A program made the position numbers and the translations under genes. The notes under the pieces are model-generated. The model ran no database searches, was not told where the DNA came from, and saw only the letters and a program-made list of their open reading frames with translations. 64,000 bases of DNA from Prorocentrum cordatum (lineage: Eukaryota > Sar > Dinophyceae > Prorocentrales > Prorocentraceae). This document shows positions 9,206 to 18,814 of the stretch, piece after piece. Within the stretch, counting starts at the first letter, position 1. Every line of letters begins with the position of its first letter. The DNA is taken from assembly GCA_963575745.1 (NCBI GenBank), contig CAUYUJ010004002.1:1331663-1395662 (forward strand), in the 5' to 3' direction.

Positions 9206-11531
9206 GAGAGGCAGGGTCAGCGCTGTTGTGCTCGGATGGGACCCAACGCCAGACTGCCGAAGACCCCGAGGCTAACAGGAGGGCGCAGGCCTGGCGACAA
9301 ATCCGCAAAAGCGGAGGCGACGATGATCTGCCTTTGAGCAACGCCAACACTGGAGCCATGGAGTCATTTAAGATGATGTGCGTGGTGTTGAAATTTCGAG
9401 CGGCTCGCAATCGGTGCTTCAAGCATAGGACTAGCGCTCTCCCCTCCAATACCACCTGTGCCTCCCTCCTGGTCCATGGTGTAGACAAAACCCGATGCCA
9501 TCCTTCCGCCCAAACCACCTCCGGCACCTCCTCGAACATGACCTCCTCCTCACGATTAAGCTTCGGCTCGACTCGGAAAGGGACTCGCTGCTCCATGGCT
9601 GCTGCTATGACTGCTGGATCTCGATCGTGCTGCGACGAGGCGTGTCTGATGCATGATGCGGTGATATGCTCAGCTTGCTTGCTCTCCCGGGCCAAGGCCT
9701 TGTCCCGCGGGGCGACCTGCTGCTCTCCATCACGACTGAACCTCCATCGCTCGTTGAAGATAGACAGTCGACGGGCTTGATCTGGGGTGATGGTCTTCTC
9801 AGTCACTCCTGCACCCCACCACGATGCGTCCACGCAAGATACGACTGGCGAGAGCGGCCGCCCGGCGTCTCGGAAGCACAGGGGCAGCAGCGCGCGGCAC
9901 CAGGTCAGCTCTCGCCTCACTGCCGGAGTCAGCCGCCGCCTCTCGCGGCCGCCGTCCCCCATGAAGCCGTACACGGCCCCCAGGCAGCTCAGCAGCTCGC
10001 GGCGAATCAGCGCCCTCGACGTGAAGTGGGATATCACCTTCATCATGGTGTGGCCACTGCACCAGCCTCGCTCCAGCAGCTCGCCGATACCCAGACGAAG
10101 CCGCCAGCGGAGGCGGACGCTGAGACCGATCACGGGCTTGTCCTCGTCGAAGTGCCAGCCCAGCGTGTCGCCGCCGACTGATGCCTCCACTGGGTGAGTG
10201 GGCAGGCTTGAAGCCGTCAGCTCCTTCTGCACTACAGCAGCCGCGTCGTGTACCTCGCTCAGCGTGTGGGAGAGGGCGATGAAGTTGTCAACGTAGACCG
10301 TGTGCGCCATACCTTGCTGCAGGTCAGGCGCGGGCCGACGGTCCACGAGACGACGGCCAAAGTGGCCAGGAAGAGCCCGAGCAGTCACCGCCTCGTTCAA
10401 ACTCTGGCAGATCCAAAGGCTGATGCTCCAGCCCATCGGCGGGCACCTGAAGCACGGCACGACCCAGGACGACGGTCGCACCGCCGACCCATCGGACAGG
10501 TGCGTGAGTCCGAGGTCGCCAGCCCTCAGCCTGGGCAAGCCAAAGTAGCGGCGAAGCCACGACGGAAGCTCGATCTGGTAGAAGGCGTCGCAGATGTCGA
10601 CGCCCCCGATGCTGATGGGCTCGTCGCCGTCGACCGAAATCTGAGCGAATGCAGAGCCCGTCGCCAGCTCCACGGAGTCGGCAGGCGCGAACCTGAGGGA
10701 TGCACGACGCCCATCGAGGATCATCCGCAGCGACCCGTTCTTCTTGCGCACGAAGAACATGCCAACGTAACAGTCCGCCGAGCTGTAGAAGTCAACCAGC
10801 CCGGCGTCCAGAAGCCGCCGCACCACCATCGAGTAGAGGCGCGGGTTGCGGAGGGCTGGATCCGTGTAGAGTCGTCTCGGACCTGCCTCTCTGATGCGCT
10901 CCATCCCCAGCTGTCGGGGCAGGAGTAACTCTTTCAACCGATGAGCGATATTCTGGCCTGCCATCTCGTCGATCGTCTCCAGGGCGGCGGGTCGGCTACC
11001 AGCAGGAGGCAATGAGATGGAGTCGACGAGGTCGAAGCTCACCGGGGCAACCAACGTGGCGTCACCCTCGTATGATTGAGATATCCGGAGCTCCTCAAGG
11101 GCTCCTGGACCGCCCAAGCCCTCTGGGCACGGGCCAAACCTCACCGCGGCCTGGCGGAGCTCCGAGAGGACGAGGGCGTGGCCAGCTGCAGGCGCCGGCG
11201 TGCCGGCGGGCGCTTGACGGCGCGCCGCCGGCGGGCAGCCCCAAAGCTCGTTCAGCGCGTCGGTCATCTCGTCGACCATGCTGTGAACGTGGGACCGTTT
11301 CTCAAGGCGCCTGCGCACTGACCTCGATGGCAGGGTAGGTGTAGAAGGAGATGGGGCCCCAGCGCCAAAATAGGGCAAAGGAAAGAGATCACGCTGGCGA
11401 AGATCGGCGCTGGAGTTTGAAGCCTCATGTACAGGTAGCTCTGCTGCACCCGCGAGGCCCACGGGCGCCCCCTCTCTCGACCTGGCAGGCCCCTGGGCGA
11501 GGGGCTCCCAGAAGCCGTCCGCGTTGCTCAT
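8670..11531 (-). CDS. Reverse transcriptase-RNase H (pol) of the retrotransposon
   Basis: The start is ATG at 11531-11529, which overlaps the gag stop codon as ATGA; the frame is also open further upstream. From this Met the ORF is 953 residues. The RT domain is about residues 300-480: IREAGPRRLYTDPAL, then VGMFFVRKKNGSLRMILDGR, then GVDICDAFYQIELP, then the catalytic box as YVDN (10295-10284) where most RTs have YxDD. RNase H follows at about 560-780: SCVDASWWGAG (Asp near residue 568), the Glu of VVLEGRALVLCL, LNDSMAPVLALLKG, and WVPSEHNSADPASR (Asp near 772). That closing motif is typical of DIRS-order elements. Beyond about residue 780 (about 9190) the frame is only a shadow of the recombinase ORF, which starts one base out of phase at 9205. 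There is no protease or DDE integrase. Confidence 0.85.
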   Translation of the reverse strand: MSNADGFWEPLAQGPARSREGAPVGLAGAAELPVHEASNSSADLRQRDLFPLPYFGAGAPSPSTPTLPSRSVRRRLEKRSHVHSMVDEMTDALNELWGCPPAARRQAPAGTPAPAAGHALVLSELRQAAVRFGPCPEGLGGPGALEELRISQSYEGDATLVAPVSFDLVDSISLPPAGSRPAALETIDEMAGQNIAHRLKELLLPRQLGMERIREAGPRRLYTDPALRNPRLYSMVVRRLLDAGLVDFYSSADCYVGMFFVRKKNGSLRMILDGRRASLRFAPADSVELATGSAFAQISVDGDEPISIGGVDICDAFYQIELPSWLRRYFGLPRLRAGDLGLTHLSDGSAVRPSSWVVPCFRCPPMGWSISLWICQSLNEAVTARALPGHFGRRLVDRRPAPDLQQGMAHTVYVDNFIALSHTLSEVHDAAAVVQKELTASSLPTHPVEASVGGDTLGWHFDEDKPVIGLSVRLRWRLRLGIGELLERGWCSGHTMMKVISHFTSRALIRRELLSCLGAVYGFMGDGGRERRRLTPAVRRELTWCRALLPLCFRDAGRPLSPVVSCVDASWWGAGVTEKTITPDQARRLSIFNERWRFSRDGEQQVAPRDKALARESKQAEHITASCIRHASSQHDRDPAVIAAAMEQRVPFRVEPKLNREEEVMFEEVPEVVWAEGWHRVLSTPWTRREAQVVLEGRALVLCLKHRLRAARNFNTTHIILNDSMAPVLALLKGRSSSPPLLRICRQACALLLASGSSAVWRWVPSEHNSADPASRAQAGDIPEAVRARASGPAAPGAPAQAAALRRDGGAAVDVGPRLHGDASCAGSAVSQAASGCCGDCRCQPVAAQAARGVRDSGAPSRERPPGCSPAGEGEPLPCTPALGPPPGLDLPGGAVSGGCDQGGLRAPARCLQPVGLPAGPLIGDADGGGQDTGAVFFTRSSWTGARAATPGS

Positions 11532-12994
11532 GATGACAGAGCGCGACGCTCCTCTCGGGCCTTCCTGATCTGCTTCAGGATCCCTGCGTCGCGCTCCACC
11601 TGCTTGGAGACATGCTCCAGTAGTAGCGGGCAAATCATCGAGCGGCCGTCCTCCTTGGCCGCCCCGGTGAACACCGCAGCTTCGTCCACGATGCCGAATC
11701 GGTGAAGCCCTCCTCCACGCCCTCGGCCCCTCTTCTTGCCGTCGCCGTCGTTGCCGTCCTTGGAGCCCCTCGACTGCTGAGCCTCGAACTCCATGGAGTA
11801 GATGTACTCGTAGAGCTGCGCCTGTCGAATGGCCAGCTCCGCCCCGACCAGGTCGGGGAGGTTCACCTGATCCCAGCACGCGAGGTGCTCTATCATCTTC
11901 ATGATATTCTCGTAGTGGGCGACCCCGTAGTCCTCCTTCGTGAGGTGGTAGAAGGACACGAAGCTATTGTAGTGCTCCACGGGGCCGCCCCTCTTCCTGT
12001 CGATGAACTGTGCGCACCACAGCATGGTGCGAGGACCGTCGAGCAGCCACCCAGGGATGATGTTCTCCACCATCATCGGCACCGCGTCGCGCCACGCCAG
12101 ACGCTGCCTGGAGCCGTCAGGCCGAGGCGGCACGCCCAGCAGCCTGATGTCCGCCCCGCTCTCGGCGCACCGATACACCGAAGGGTCCATCGAGATCCGA
12201 CGGATGGCGACCCAGCCCGCGTTCAGCTGGATGAGTCCGATGTCCCCTTCAATCCGCTCGGTCCCGTTGAGCTGCACTACGTCGCCCCGATTGCCTCCAC
12301 CAGTGCTCTCGATGAGCACCCAGGCCGGGGCCGGCCCCACAGGCGGTCCAGCCGCGCCTGCCTCAGCCGGCGGCGGACCGCCAGCGGCGCCCGCAGGGGC
12401 GCCCGCAACAGGCACGGCTGCGCCAGCCGCGAGGCCCGCTGCAGGGGCAGCGGCGGCGCCGGCGGCGGCCGCGATCGCCAGGGGCGCAGCAGGCGCCGCG
12501 CCAGCGGCGCCTCCACCCGCGGGCACGAGAGCGGCAGGGCCTGCGCCAGGGACGCCTGGTCCAGGGGCTGCTGCAGTGAAATCGAACTCCACGTAAGAGC
12601 CGCCCGCTGGGAGCACGCGCGGTCGGCCAGCGGCGCGCTCTCGATCCAAGTACAGCTCGTCCGCCACCTGAATGAGAGCGTCCTGGATGGCGACCGTCTC
12701 GCGCCCGTTCAGCTCCCGCCTGAAGCGGTAGAGTAGGTTTGGGTCCACACCCTGGAGCGCCTGGCGAGTCGGGCTGAAGACCACAGTGACGATATCTGGA
12801 TTGCTCCGACTGTACCGCTCCTCGTACACGTCATGGTCAGCACTAGAGATCAGGAGGTCCAGCGGGTCACTGCTCCCCGCTGCTGGATCCGCCAATCTGC
12901 CCCAGACCCTCCGCTGGTGCCAGAGCCGCTCTCCTCGATACAGCACCCAAGCCCAGCGCAGGACGCCGGGCGGTGGCGGCACTGTGGCGGCCAT
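11528..12994 (-). CDS. Gag-like protein of the retrotransposon
   Basis: 488 residues starting at ATG 12994 in an excellent context (gccATGg). It has an N-terminal conserved-looking part (PDIVTVVFSPTRQALQG, residues about 65-82), a long Ala/Pro/Gly low-complexity linker (about 150-240), then a helical region (DRKRGGPVEHYNSFVSFYHL, then AHYENIMKMIEHLACWDQVN, about 335-385). The C-terminus is basic (KKRGRGRGGG) and could bind nucleic acid. There is no CCHC zinc knuckle. Assignment as gag rests on position between the 5' repeat and pol and on its composition, not on sequence homology I can demonstrate. Its TGA stop overlaps the pol ATG by two bases, which suggests translation by termination-reinitiation. 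Confidence 0.6.
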   Translation of the reverse strand: MAATVPPPPGVLRWAWVLYRGERLWHQRRVWGRLADPAAGSSDPLDLLISSADHDVYEERYSRSNPDIVTVVFSPTRQALQGVDPNLLYRFRRELNGRETVAIQDALIQVADELYLDRERAAGRPRVLPAGGSYVEFDFTAAAPGPGVPGAGPAALVPAGGGAAGAAPAAPLAIAAAAGAAAAPAAGLAAGAAVPVAGAPAGAAGGPPPAEAGAAGPPVGPAPAWVLIESTGGGNRGDVVQLNGTERIEGDIGLIQLNAGWVAIRRISMDPSVYRCAESGADIRLLGVPPRPDGSRQRLAWRDAVPMMVENIIPGWLLDGPRTMLWCAQFIDRKRGGPVEHYNSFVSFYHLTKEDYGVAHYENIMKMIEHLACWDQVNLPDLVGAELAIRQAQLYEYIYSMEFEAQQSRGSKDGNDGDGKKRGRGRGGGLHRFGIVDEAAVFTGAAKEDGRSMICPLLLEHVSKQVERDAGILKQIRKAREERRALSS

Positions 12995-13385
12995 GGCGAC
13001 GGCACACGAGGCCCTTCACGAGACTGACGATGCCGCGCCAGAGCTGTATCGTGGCCAGGACCACGTGGCCCAACAGCAGCGCCGCCCAGCTCCAGAAAGA
13101 ACTCGAAGGCAGCTCGGCCGGCGCTGCCGCCGGCTCGGGTGCCGGTGGCGCCGCGGGCGCCGCCGGCGGCGGGGGCGGCGCAGGGGGCGCCGCCGGGCAG
13201 ATCAGCTGCCCCTCCGCAGCACGGCAGTGGACCTCCCCACACGAGAGGTTCGGGCAAGACACCGACGGGCACGTCGGCGAGGCTGGGCACGAAGGGACCG
13301 CGGGGCACGGCGGCGCACGCGAGATCCAGGCCGCCAGCAGGTTGGTGGCGGCGCCCAGGAGCCACACGAACGGCTTGCCAACCAT
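12867..13385 (-). CDS. Small Cys-rich membrane ORF preceding gag
   Basis: A 172-residue frame, first in the element. It has a hydrophobic N-terminus (KPFVWLLGAATNLLAAW, residues 4-20), a cluster of Cys-Pro-Ser motifs (CPAVPSCPASPTCPSVSCPN, then LSCGEVHC), a Pro/Ala linker, and a second hydrophobic helix (SWAALLLGHVVLATIQLW, about 97-114) followed by a basic patch. The gag start at 12994 lies inside it in another frame, so the last 40 or so residues may be overlap only. I do not recognise the family. Two membrane helices around a Cys-rich segment is unusual for the 5' position of a retrotransposon. Confidence 0.5.
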   Translation of the reverse strand: MVGKPFVWLLGAATNLLAAWISRAPPCPAVPSCPASPTCPSVSCPNLSCGEVHCRAAEGQLICPAAPPAPPPPPAAPAAPPAPEPAAAPAELPSSSFWSWAALLLGHVVLATIQLWRGIVSLVKGLVCRRHGRHSAATARRPALGLGAVSRRAALAPAEGLGQIGGSSSGEQ

Positions 13386-13428
13386 CCGCGCCTCTGCCTG
13401 GACAGGTGCCCCCAGCTCGCTGGATGAA

Positions 13429-13504
13429 AGGCTTGAGCACGGGTGGCCGCGGCCCCCTCCCGCTCGCCACAGGCAGCAACGAATCTATGGCACGCCATTG
13501 CAAT
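13429..13504 (-). repeat. A1 repeat of the YR retrotransposon
   Basis: 76 bases equal to A2 (6874-6949) with one mismatch. It defines the 5' end of the element, directly next to a TA/TG tract. Confidence 0.85.
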
Positions 13505-13718
13505 ATATGTATGTGTATGTCTGTACGTGTGTGTATATATATATATATATGAGTCTGTGGCCGCCCCCTGTGATCATACCTCACTCTGCTTATGTTTCTT
13601 CCTCGTGTTCCTCTCTCTTCTGTCTCCTCTCCCTCTCCTCTTTCTCCTCCTCCTCCTTCTCCTCCTTGCTCCTCCTCCTCCTCCTCCTCCTCCTCCTCCT
13701 CCTCCTCCTCCTCCTCCT
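13505..13718. repeat. (TA)n tract, TGTGATCATA core and (CTC)n array
   Basis: A TA/TG tract (13505-13551), then the core gccgccccctgtgatcatac (13560-13579), then about 90 bases of CTC triplets after a short unique piece. It mirrors the arrangement at 6405-6677. Confidence 0.85.
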
Positions 13719-13734
13719 CTTGGTGTTGCATGCC

Positions 13735-14110
13735 CCTCTGTGCTCGCCGCTGCATTTTCGCAGCACTTCTCTTTGAGCGTGCACAACCAAAGAAAGGCGA
13801 ACAACAACACACATACCCAGTGCTTCCTTGCATCCCAAACCAAAACAACAAAAAACAACAAACATACACAGTAGATGGCGCCCTTGGTGCAAGGAAACAC
13901 TTTTTTTTCGATGTGTGAAGCCACGAAACACAACGATGTTTGTTATGTTTTTTTTGGGGGGGGGTGGGGTCGTTTTGCAGGCCCTGGTGCTCGCCGCTGC
14001 CATTCTCGCAACACTGCTCTCTGAGCCTGCAAAACCACACAAATCAACAAAACAACAAATACACACTCTTTCCTTGCACCCCAAAATAACCCCCCCACCT
14101 CAAAAAAAAC
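13735..14110 (+). repeat. About 250-bp tandem duplication, CA-rich
   Basis: TGCTCGCCGCTGCATTTTCG with CAGCACTTCTCTTTGAGC (13741) recurs as TGCTCGCCGCTGCCATTCTC with CAACACTGCTCTCTGAGC (13988). Both are followed by an acaacaacacac-rich stretch and tccttgca. No coding evidence. Confidence 0.6.
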
Positions 14111-14149
14111 GCAGCTTTTTCTTGAACCGGGTGAAGACGCCTGGCCATT

Positions 14150-15390
14150 AAGGATTCCCGCGTTCAGATCCCGCATGCAGGATTCATTCGTGAAGACTCC
14201 TTCGTAAGGGGGTTCCTTAATACATATTCTTTAATAAAGGGTCCCGGGAGGCATATTCCTTAGTTTTGGGGCTCCTTAGTTAAGCTTCGTGATGAAGGAT
14301 TCCCTCGCGAATCCCCACTAATTTCTCACAGCAAGCTCCTTACTAAAGGCTCTTTAAGTAGGTATATGTTGCTAAGGATTCCTTAGTCAACAACCATCCA
14401 TATTCCGTAATATATGTATATAACTACTTATATATACATACGTACATGTTTGGTGGGGGAATTACTTGTTCATGGCTCCTTGATCAATATGCCTTTGCAA
14501 GGAGTCCGCATGCATGATTCTGGAGGACAAATTCCTTATTTACGGGGTTCTTGTTAATGATTCCTGAATCAAGATTTTTTAGGCAATCAAAAGGGATCCT
14601 TATTGAACACTCCGTTTGAAAAGATTCCTCATTCGGGATTTCTTATTCAGGATCTCGCAACTTTCATTCGTTATGATGGAGCACGTTTATATATATTGTT
14701 ATTGATTAGCGATTTCTGAAGTCTGATTCCTCACTAAGGGCGCCTTGCCATATATCTCTCAGCTCTGATGCCTTCATACATATACTTTATGACAGATTCA
14801 TCCACCAAGACCCCTTATTTACGATTCCTTATGACGCATTATCCAAAAACTTGTCCTCATGAGGGACCCCTTAGTTCAGATTCCTCCTGCAGGGTTCCTT
14901 AGTACATATTCCTGTTTCAAGGATTCCTTCGCCACATAACCACTGTAAATATAGCTTCGTAAGGATCCCTTGGTACATACTACTGGATAGCAATTCCGTA
15001 AATAGGATTTCGTTGGAAAGATGCCCCGACGAGTCCTCATGACTGATTCCTGGCATAGGACTCCTGGCTAAGGATTCCTTAGTCAAGGTTCTTTTTGAAG
15101 GGTTCTGTAGTTTAGGATCCCTCATTGAGGGCGTTTTCGGTGACATTCGGTATTCCGGATTTGTCTCGTAAGTGTCCTCATTAAGGATTCCGCGGGAAAG
15201 ATTCCTTTTGTACAGCTCCTTCGTACATATTCTTCAGCGCGGATTTCTTGGCAAAAAGGTTATGTGTGAAAAGGTTCCTTAGTTAAGATTCCTCTTGCAA
15301 GATCCTCGTGTAAGGATTCCATGATAAGGATCCATGTTTCGAGACCCCATTATTGCGGATTCCTTAAGGAGGGTTCCGTATTAAGGATTC
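14150..15390 (+). repeat. AAGGATTCCTTAGT-type degenerate satellite
   Basis: Dozens of diverged short units around aaggattcctt and attcctta, spaced about 15-30 bases, fill 1.2 kb. Isolated copies occur near 18710 and 18780. No gene seen. Confidence 0.7.
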
Positions 15391-15690
15391 CTTTTCCTCT
15401 TCCTCCTCCTCTTCCTCATCATCACCGTCATCGCCATCGCCATCGTCGTCGTCGTCGGGATCGAAATCGTCTTAGCTAGTTCCTCTTCCTTCTCACTCAT
15501 AGTATATACTTCTTCCTTCTCCTCCACCCCCTCGTCCTCCTCGCCACCCCCCTCCTGGGAGCAGAAAGGGACTGAGGCCCAGCGCGAAAGAACACATCGA
15601 AGGCAAGGCAACGGATATGATCACAAGGGGGAGCATGCATACGGATACAGATATATAACATCTATATAGCTCTATATATCTACATACAAG
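15391..15690. repeat. Pyrimidine-rich array with inverted GATCACAAGGGGG core
   Basis: CTC/ATC/GTC triplets (about 15391-15470) and CTC-rich sequence precede atatgatcacaaggggg (15616-15632) and a TA-rich stretch. This is another copy of the composite seen beside the retrotransposon. Confidence 0.6.
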
Positions 15691-16138
15691 ACTGCATTGG
15701 CGCTTCGCGCCATGCGCCTTGTTCCAGACGTTTCCCCAGGCGCTTCCCCGGCAAAACAATAAAGCAGCGTTTGCTTCAGCAGGGTGGACCTCGAGGCCTG
15801 GACGGGCGATCGGCTCATTTTCTGGCATCCCTGGCGTTTGCTGACACCGGGTTCGCCCGTTGCGCTTGCACGCATGTGCGCAGGAGTGGGGAAGGAATGC
15901 TGTTTTTTTTCACACGCGAAGGTGCTGGCAAACAACGGAGCATCAAACTGTTGCGATGGCACCTGTCCATGAACGGGAAACGGGAAGGGTGCGGGGATGA
16001 GGGGGGGACCGGAAAGGCGGAATGGGGGGAGGAGTGGGGGAGGAAAAGGAAGAAGGTCCAGAGGAAGGAGCAGGCGAATGAGGATGGCTATCGGATGCCA
16101 CGAACGTGGAGGTCGACGAACAGTCACAGGGGGGAAGG
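15691..16138. other. No recognised feature
   Basis: Mixed sequence with frames open on both strands but no domain or codon signal that I trust. Confidence 0.3.
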
Positions 16139-16215
16139 GAGAGAGAGAGAGAGAGAGAGAGAGACAAAGAGAGAAAGAGAGAGAGAGAGAAAGACAAAGA
16201 GAGAGAAAGAGAGAG
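16139..16215. repeat. (GA)n microsatellite
   Basis: gagagaga with AAAGA interruptions. Confidence 0.9.
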
Positions 16216-16239
16216 TCAACGAACGCACAGATAACGCCG

Positions 16240-16930
16240 TCTGGGCGTTTTTGAAATTCTTTTGGGCTGTCTTGGGGCCCTCCTGGACCGCCCTGGGGCC
16301 TTCTTGGGCCGTCTTGGGGAGCTGGGGCCCTCCAGAGGTCTTCTGAAACCATTTTAGGCCCTCTTGGGGGCCTCCACTGGCCTTCTTGGGGGTCTCCCAT
16401 GGCTTTCGTGTGTCTCTCTTGGGAGCCTTCTGGGGGCATTTTGGGCTTCTTGTGGGCAGTCTCCGGGTTCTCTGGGGCAGTCTTAGGGCCCTCTCGGGCC
16501 GTCTTCAAGCCCTCTGGGGGGCCTCTTGGGCCGGTTTGGGGCGGTATCGGGCGCCCATCGGGCCGTTTTAAGCGCTGCGAAAACCAAACAAACGGATATG
16601 CTAAAGATCTACATTTTCCCAAATGAACTGCACGATGTTTGCTTCTTCGGGGCTCTCTTAACGGCCTCATGGGGCGTCTTGGGGGCCTCGCGGGCCGTCC
16701 TCGCGCTCTTGTGCTGTCTTGGGTCTCTCTTGCGCCTTTCCGATGACCCCTCTGGTCGCTTCGAACATGCTCGCAAAGCCCGGCAAGGCGCCCTGGGAGG
16801 CCCGGAAGGGCCAGCGGACCTTTTCCAAGGGCGTCCCAGGGGCCGCCGAAGACGTCCGAAAGGGTGTCCGGGGCATCCGGGGGGGATCCAGGGGGGGGGG
16901 TAGGAGGGGGGGGGGTCCGGGTAATAAGAA
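16240..16930 (+). repeat. GGCCNTCTTGGGG-type degenerate satellite
   Basis: Loose repeats of ggccgtcttggggccctctgg, about 20-25 bases each. The family returns inverted at 24490-24780 and 45540-45990 (ggcccaagacggcc). The frames here encode repeat peptides only. Confidence 0.65.
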
Positions 16931-16959
16931 CATATGAATAGGAATAGGTGCGCGCCTTT

Positions 16960-17580
16960 TGAGAAAGCGTCAAGCGTTGCTGATAGTTTAAAACTGTTTT
17001 GGGAATGTTTCAAGCGGTGTTTGGGTCTTCGTTGTGCTGTGCTGCGGGCCTCTGAAGTGTGTTTGGTGTTTTGGCTGTGTGTTCTGACTGTACCAAGCGT
17101 GTTTTAGTGGTTGGTGGAATGAATGAGGACACGCACACAAAAAAAACTGCACTGGGAACCGACACAATAATGGACATGAGTGGATGCACACACGCGGCCT
17201 CACCTCGGCCTCAATTCTCTCTCCTCAAGGATGTTGGGTTGTTGGTGTTGTTGTGGGGGCACAGTCAGCAGGAACCGCGTGCATGCCCTTAGGGGTTTTG
17301 TGACTGTTGCTTTAGGATGTCGCAGAAGGACATGTTGTACTGTTGTGGATGGCTCAAGCGAGTTGGTGTGGGTTGATTTGTTGGGGGCCTCTCAAGCGTT
17401 CTTGATGGTCTTGTACTGTTTGGGATGTATCATATGCGAACTTTGGGTGTTGACTCGACTTATTTGTGATCTATGATGCGTTTTGGGTGGGCTCGCATTT
17501 TTCGACTTGTTGTTCAAGCGGTGCGTATAGGTGTTAATTGAGCTGGCCTAGAACACCTGGCGCGTGTTTAATGTGTTTGA
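16960..17580 (+). repeat. GT-rich degenerate satellite
   Basis: Recurrent TTCAAGCGGTGTTTGGG and CCTCTCAAGCGTTCTTG motifs. Same family as 4260-4455 and 19460-19880. Confidence 0.55.
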
Positions 17581-18009
17581 ACGCGCGCTCTGAATGCCTC
17601 AACCGTGCTTGACAGGTTGCTGGACAACAAGAAGAACACATCAGTGAGCCAGTAGAACAGGAAACACACAAAGAAATGACGCACACAGGCGGCCCCAACT
17701 GACTCACCACCGGGTTGTTTTCTTGTCGGCACCGTCACCAAGTAGTTGTTATGCACGTTGTTGCTTTTGCCGTTGACCTCCCAGCCATTGTTTCCGGCGA
17801 GAATGGGCGTTACAAGGGGGGCGGGCGGGAGAGGTATAACGCAACGCCCCCCCCCCACCCGCCGTGTGGCCCCGGAACCACAGGCACCCGTTGTTCTTTT
17901 TTTGGGGGGGATATTGGCCGTCGTCCCCGCCCGCCCTCCCAATGATGTCACGTTCCGCGCTGGCGCCAGGAATGCCTAGGGATGGCCAAGACCAAGTAGG
18001 AGCAGCATG
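17581..18009. other. Spacer with G/C homopolymers
   Basis: Contains ataacgcaacgcccccccc (about 17834-17860), whose inverse (gcgttgcgttattcggggtg) lies at about 19404. The inverted organisation around 18-19 kb thus extends outward. No gene recognised. Confidence 0.4.
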
Positions 18010-18345
18010 TAGGTGGTGATCTGCCCCACAGCGCGTGTGTACGCCACAATGCTCGCGTGCACCACGGCGCGCGTGTACACCACAGCGCCTGCTTACACCG
18101 CAACAGCCGTGTGCAACGCAGCGTCTGTGTACACCACAGTGTTTGCGTGCACCACGGCGCCTATGTACACCACATCGAATGCGTACACCGCAGCAACCAT
18201 GTGCAACACAGCGCCTGTGTACACCACAATGCTTGCGTGCACCGCAGCGCCTGTGCACACCACAGCGCCTGTCTACAGCACAACACCCGCGTGCAACGCA
18301 ACGGCGGTGTACACCACAGCGCCTGCGTGCACAGGACAGGTAGAA
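18010..18345 (+). repeat. 18-bp satellite, forward block
   Basis: Units such as gcgcctgtgtacaccaca. Because 18 is a multiple of three, the frame repeats a six-residue pattern (APVYTT / ACVHHS). It is paired with an inverted block at 18815-19100. Confidence 0.85.
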
Positions 18346-18439
18346 GGAGCATGTCAGTGAGGATCTGCTGCGGACAGCTCAACACCATGCCAAGGAACTG
18401 TTGGTAATAGAATGGGACGTTCTTCCGTCCGCCATCCTC

Positions 18440-18530
18440 CTCCACTTCCACCTCCAACTCCACATCCACCTCCTCCTCCTCCTCCTCCTCCTCCTTCTCC
18501 TCCTCCTCCTCCTCCCTCACCCTTCCCCCC
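18440..18530. repeat. (CCT)n microsatellite
   Basis: Triplet array inside the spacer between the two 18-bp satellite blocks. Confidence 0.8.
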
Positions 18531-18814
18531 AAGTCGTGCGGGTCGGCGCTGCAACGCACTCGGGCATGTCAGTGCGCACCGCAGAATGGTGGATTGAATC
18601 AATCCATTTGGTTCTCGGATGGCCAATTCTGCTGGAGCCTCTTGGACGCATGCGCGAGGAGTTTGGATGATGCGGGGGGACTCGCAGATTCCAGCGGCAC
18701 TCCTTTTTCCATAAGGATTCCTTTCTATATCCTAGAAAGCATTGTCTTCTGTGGGATCCATAGGCGCTCCAATTGTCAAAAGGATTCCTTCTATAATTCT
18801 ATCTGCAACAAGTG

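Larger units (their letters stand above)
6678..13504 (-). mobile_element. Ngaro/PAT-like tyrosine-recombinase retrotransposon with C5-methyltransferase
   Basis: A 6.8-kb element, read on the minus strand. The A1 repeat (13504-13429) is followed by a small Cys/TM ORF, a gag-like ORF, RT-RNase H, tyrosine recombinase and methyltransferase, then B1 (7097-6950), A2 (6949-6874) and B2 (6824-6678). This A1...B1-A2-B2 arrangement is the split direct repeat known from the Ngaro and PAT groups of DIRS-order elements, which integrate through a circular intermediate without a DDE integrase or target duplication. A1 and A2 differ at one of 76 positions, and B1 and B2 by one base in 148 plus an indel, which suggests recent activity. 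Frameshifts in the recombinase suggest this copy is no longer autonomous. It lies between TA tracts, on the same strand as the TSR gene, inside its proposed 18-kb intron. Confidence 0.88.

Noticed and set aside
12850-14040. Minus-strand 396-residue ORF spanning the 5' end of the retrotransposon
   Set aside because: It combines (CTC)n, TA tract and A1 repeat translations and crosses the element boundary.
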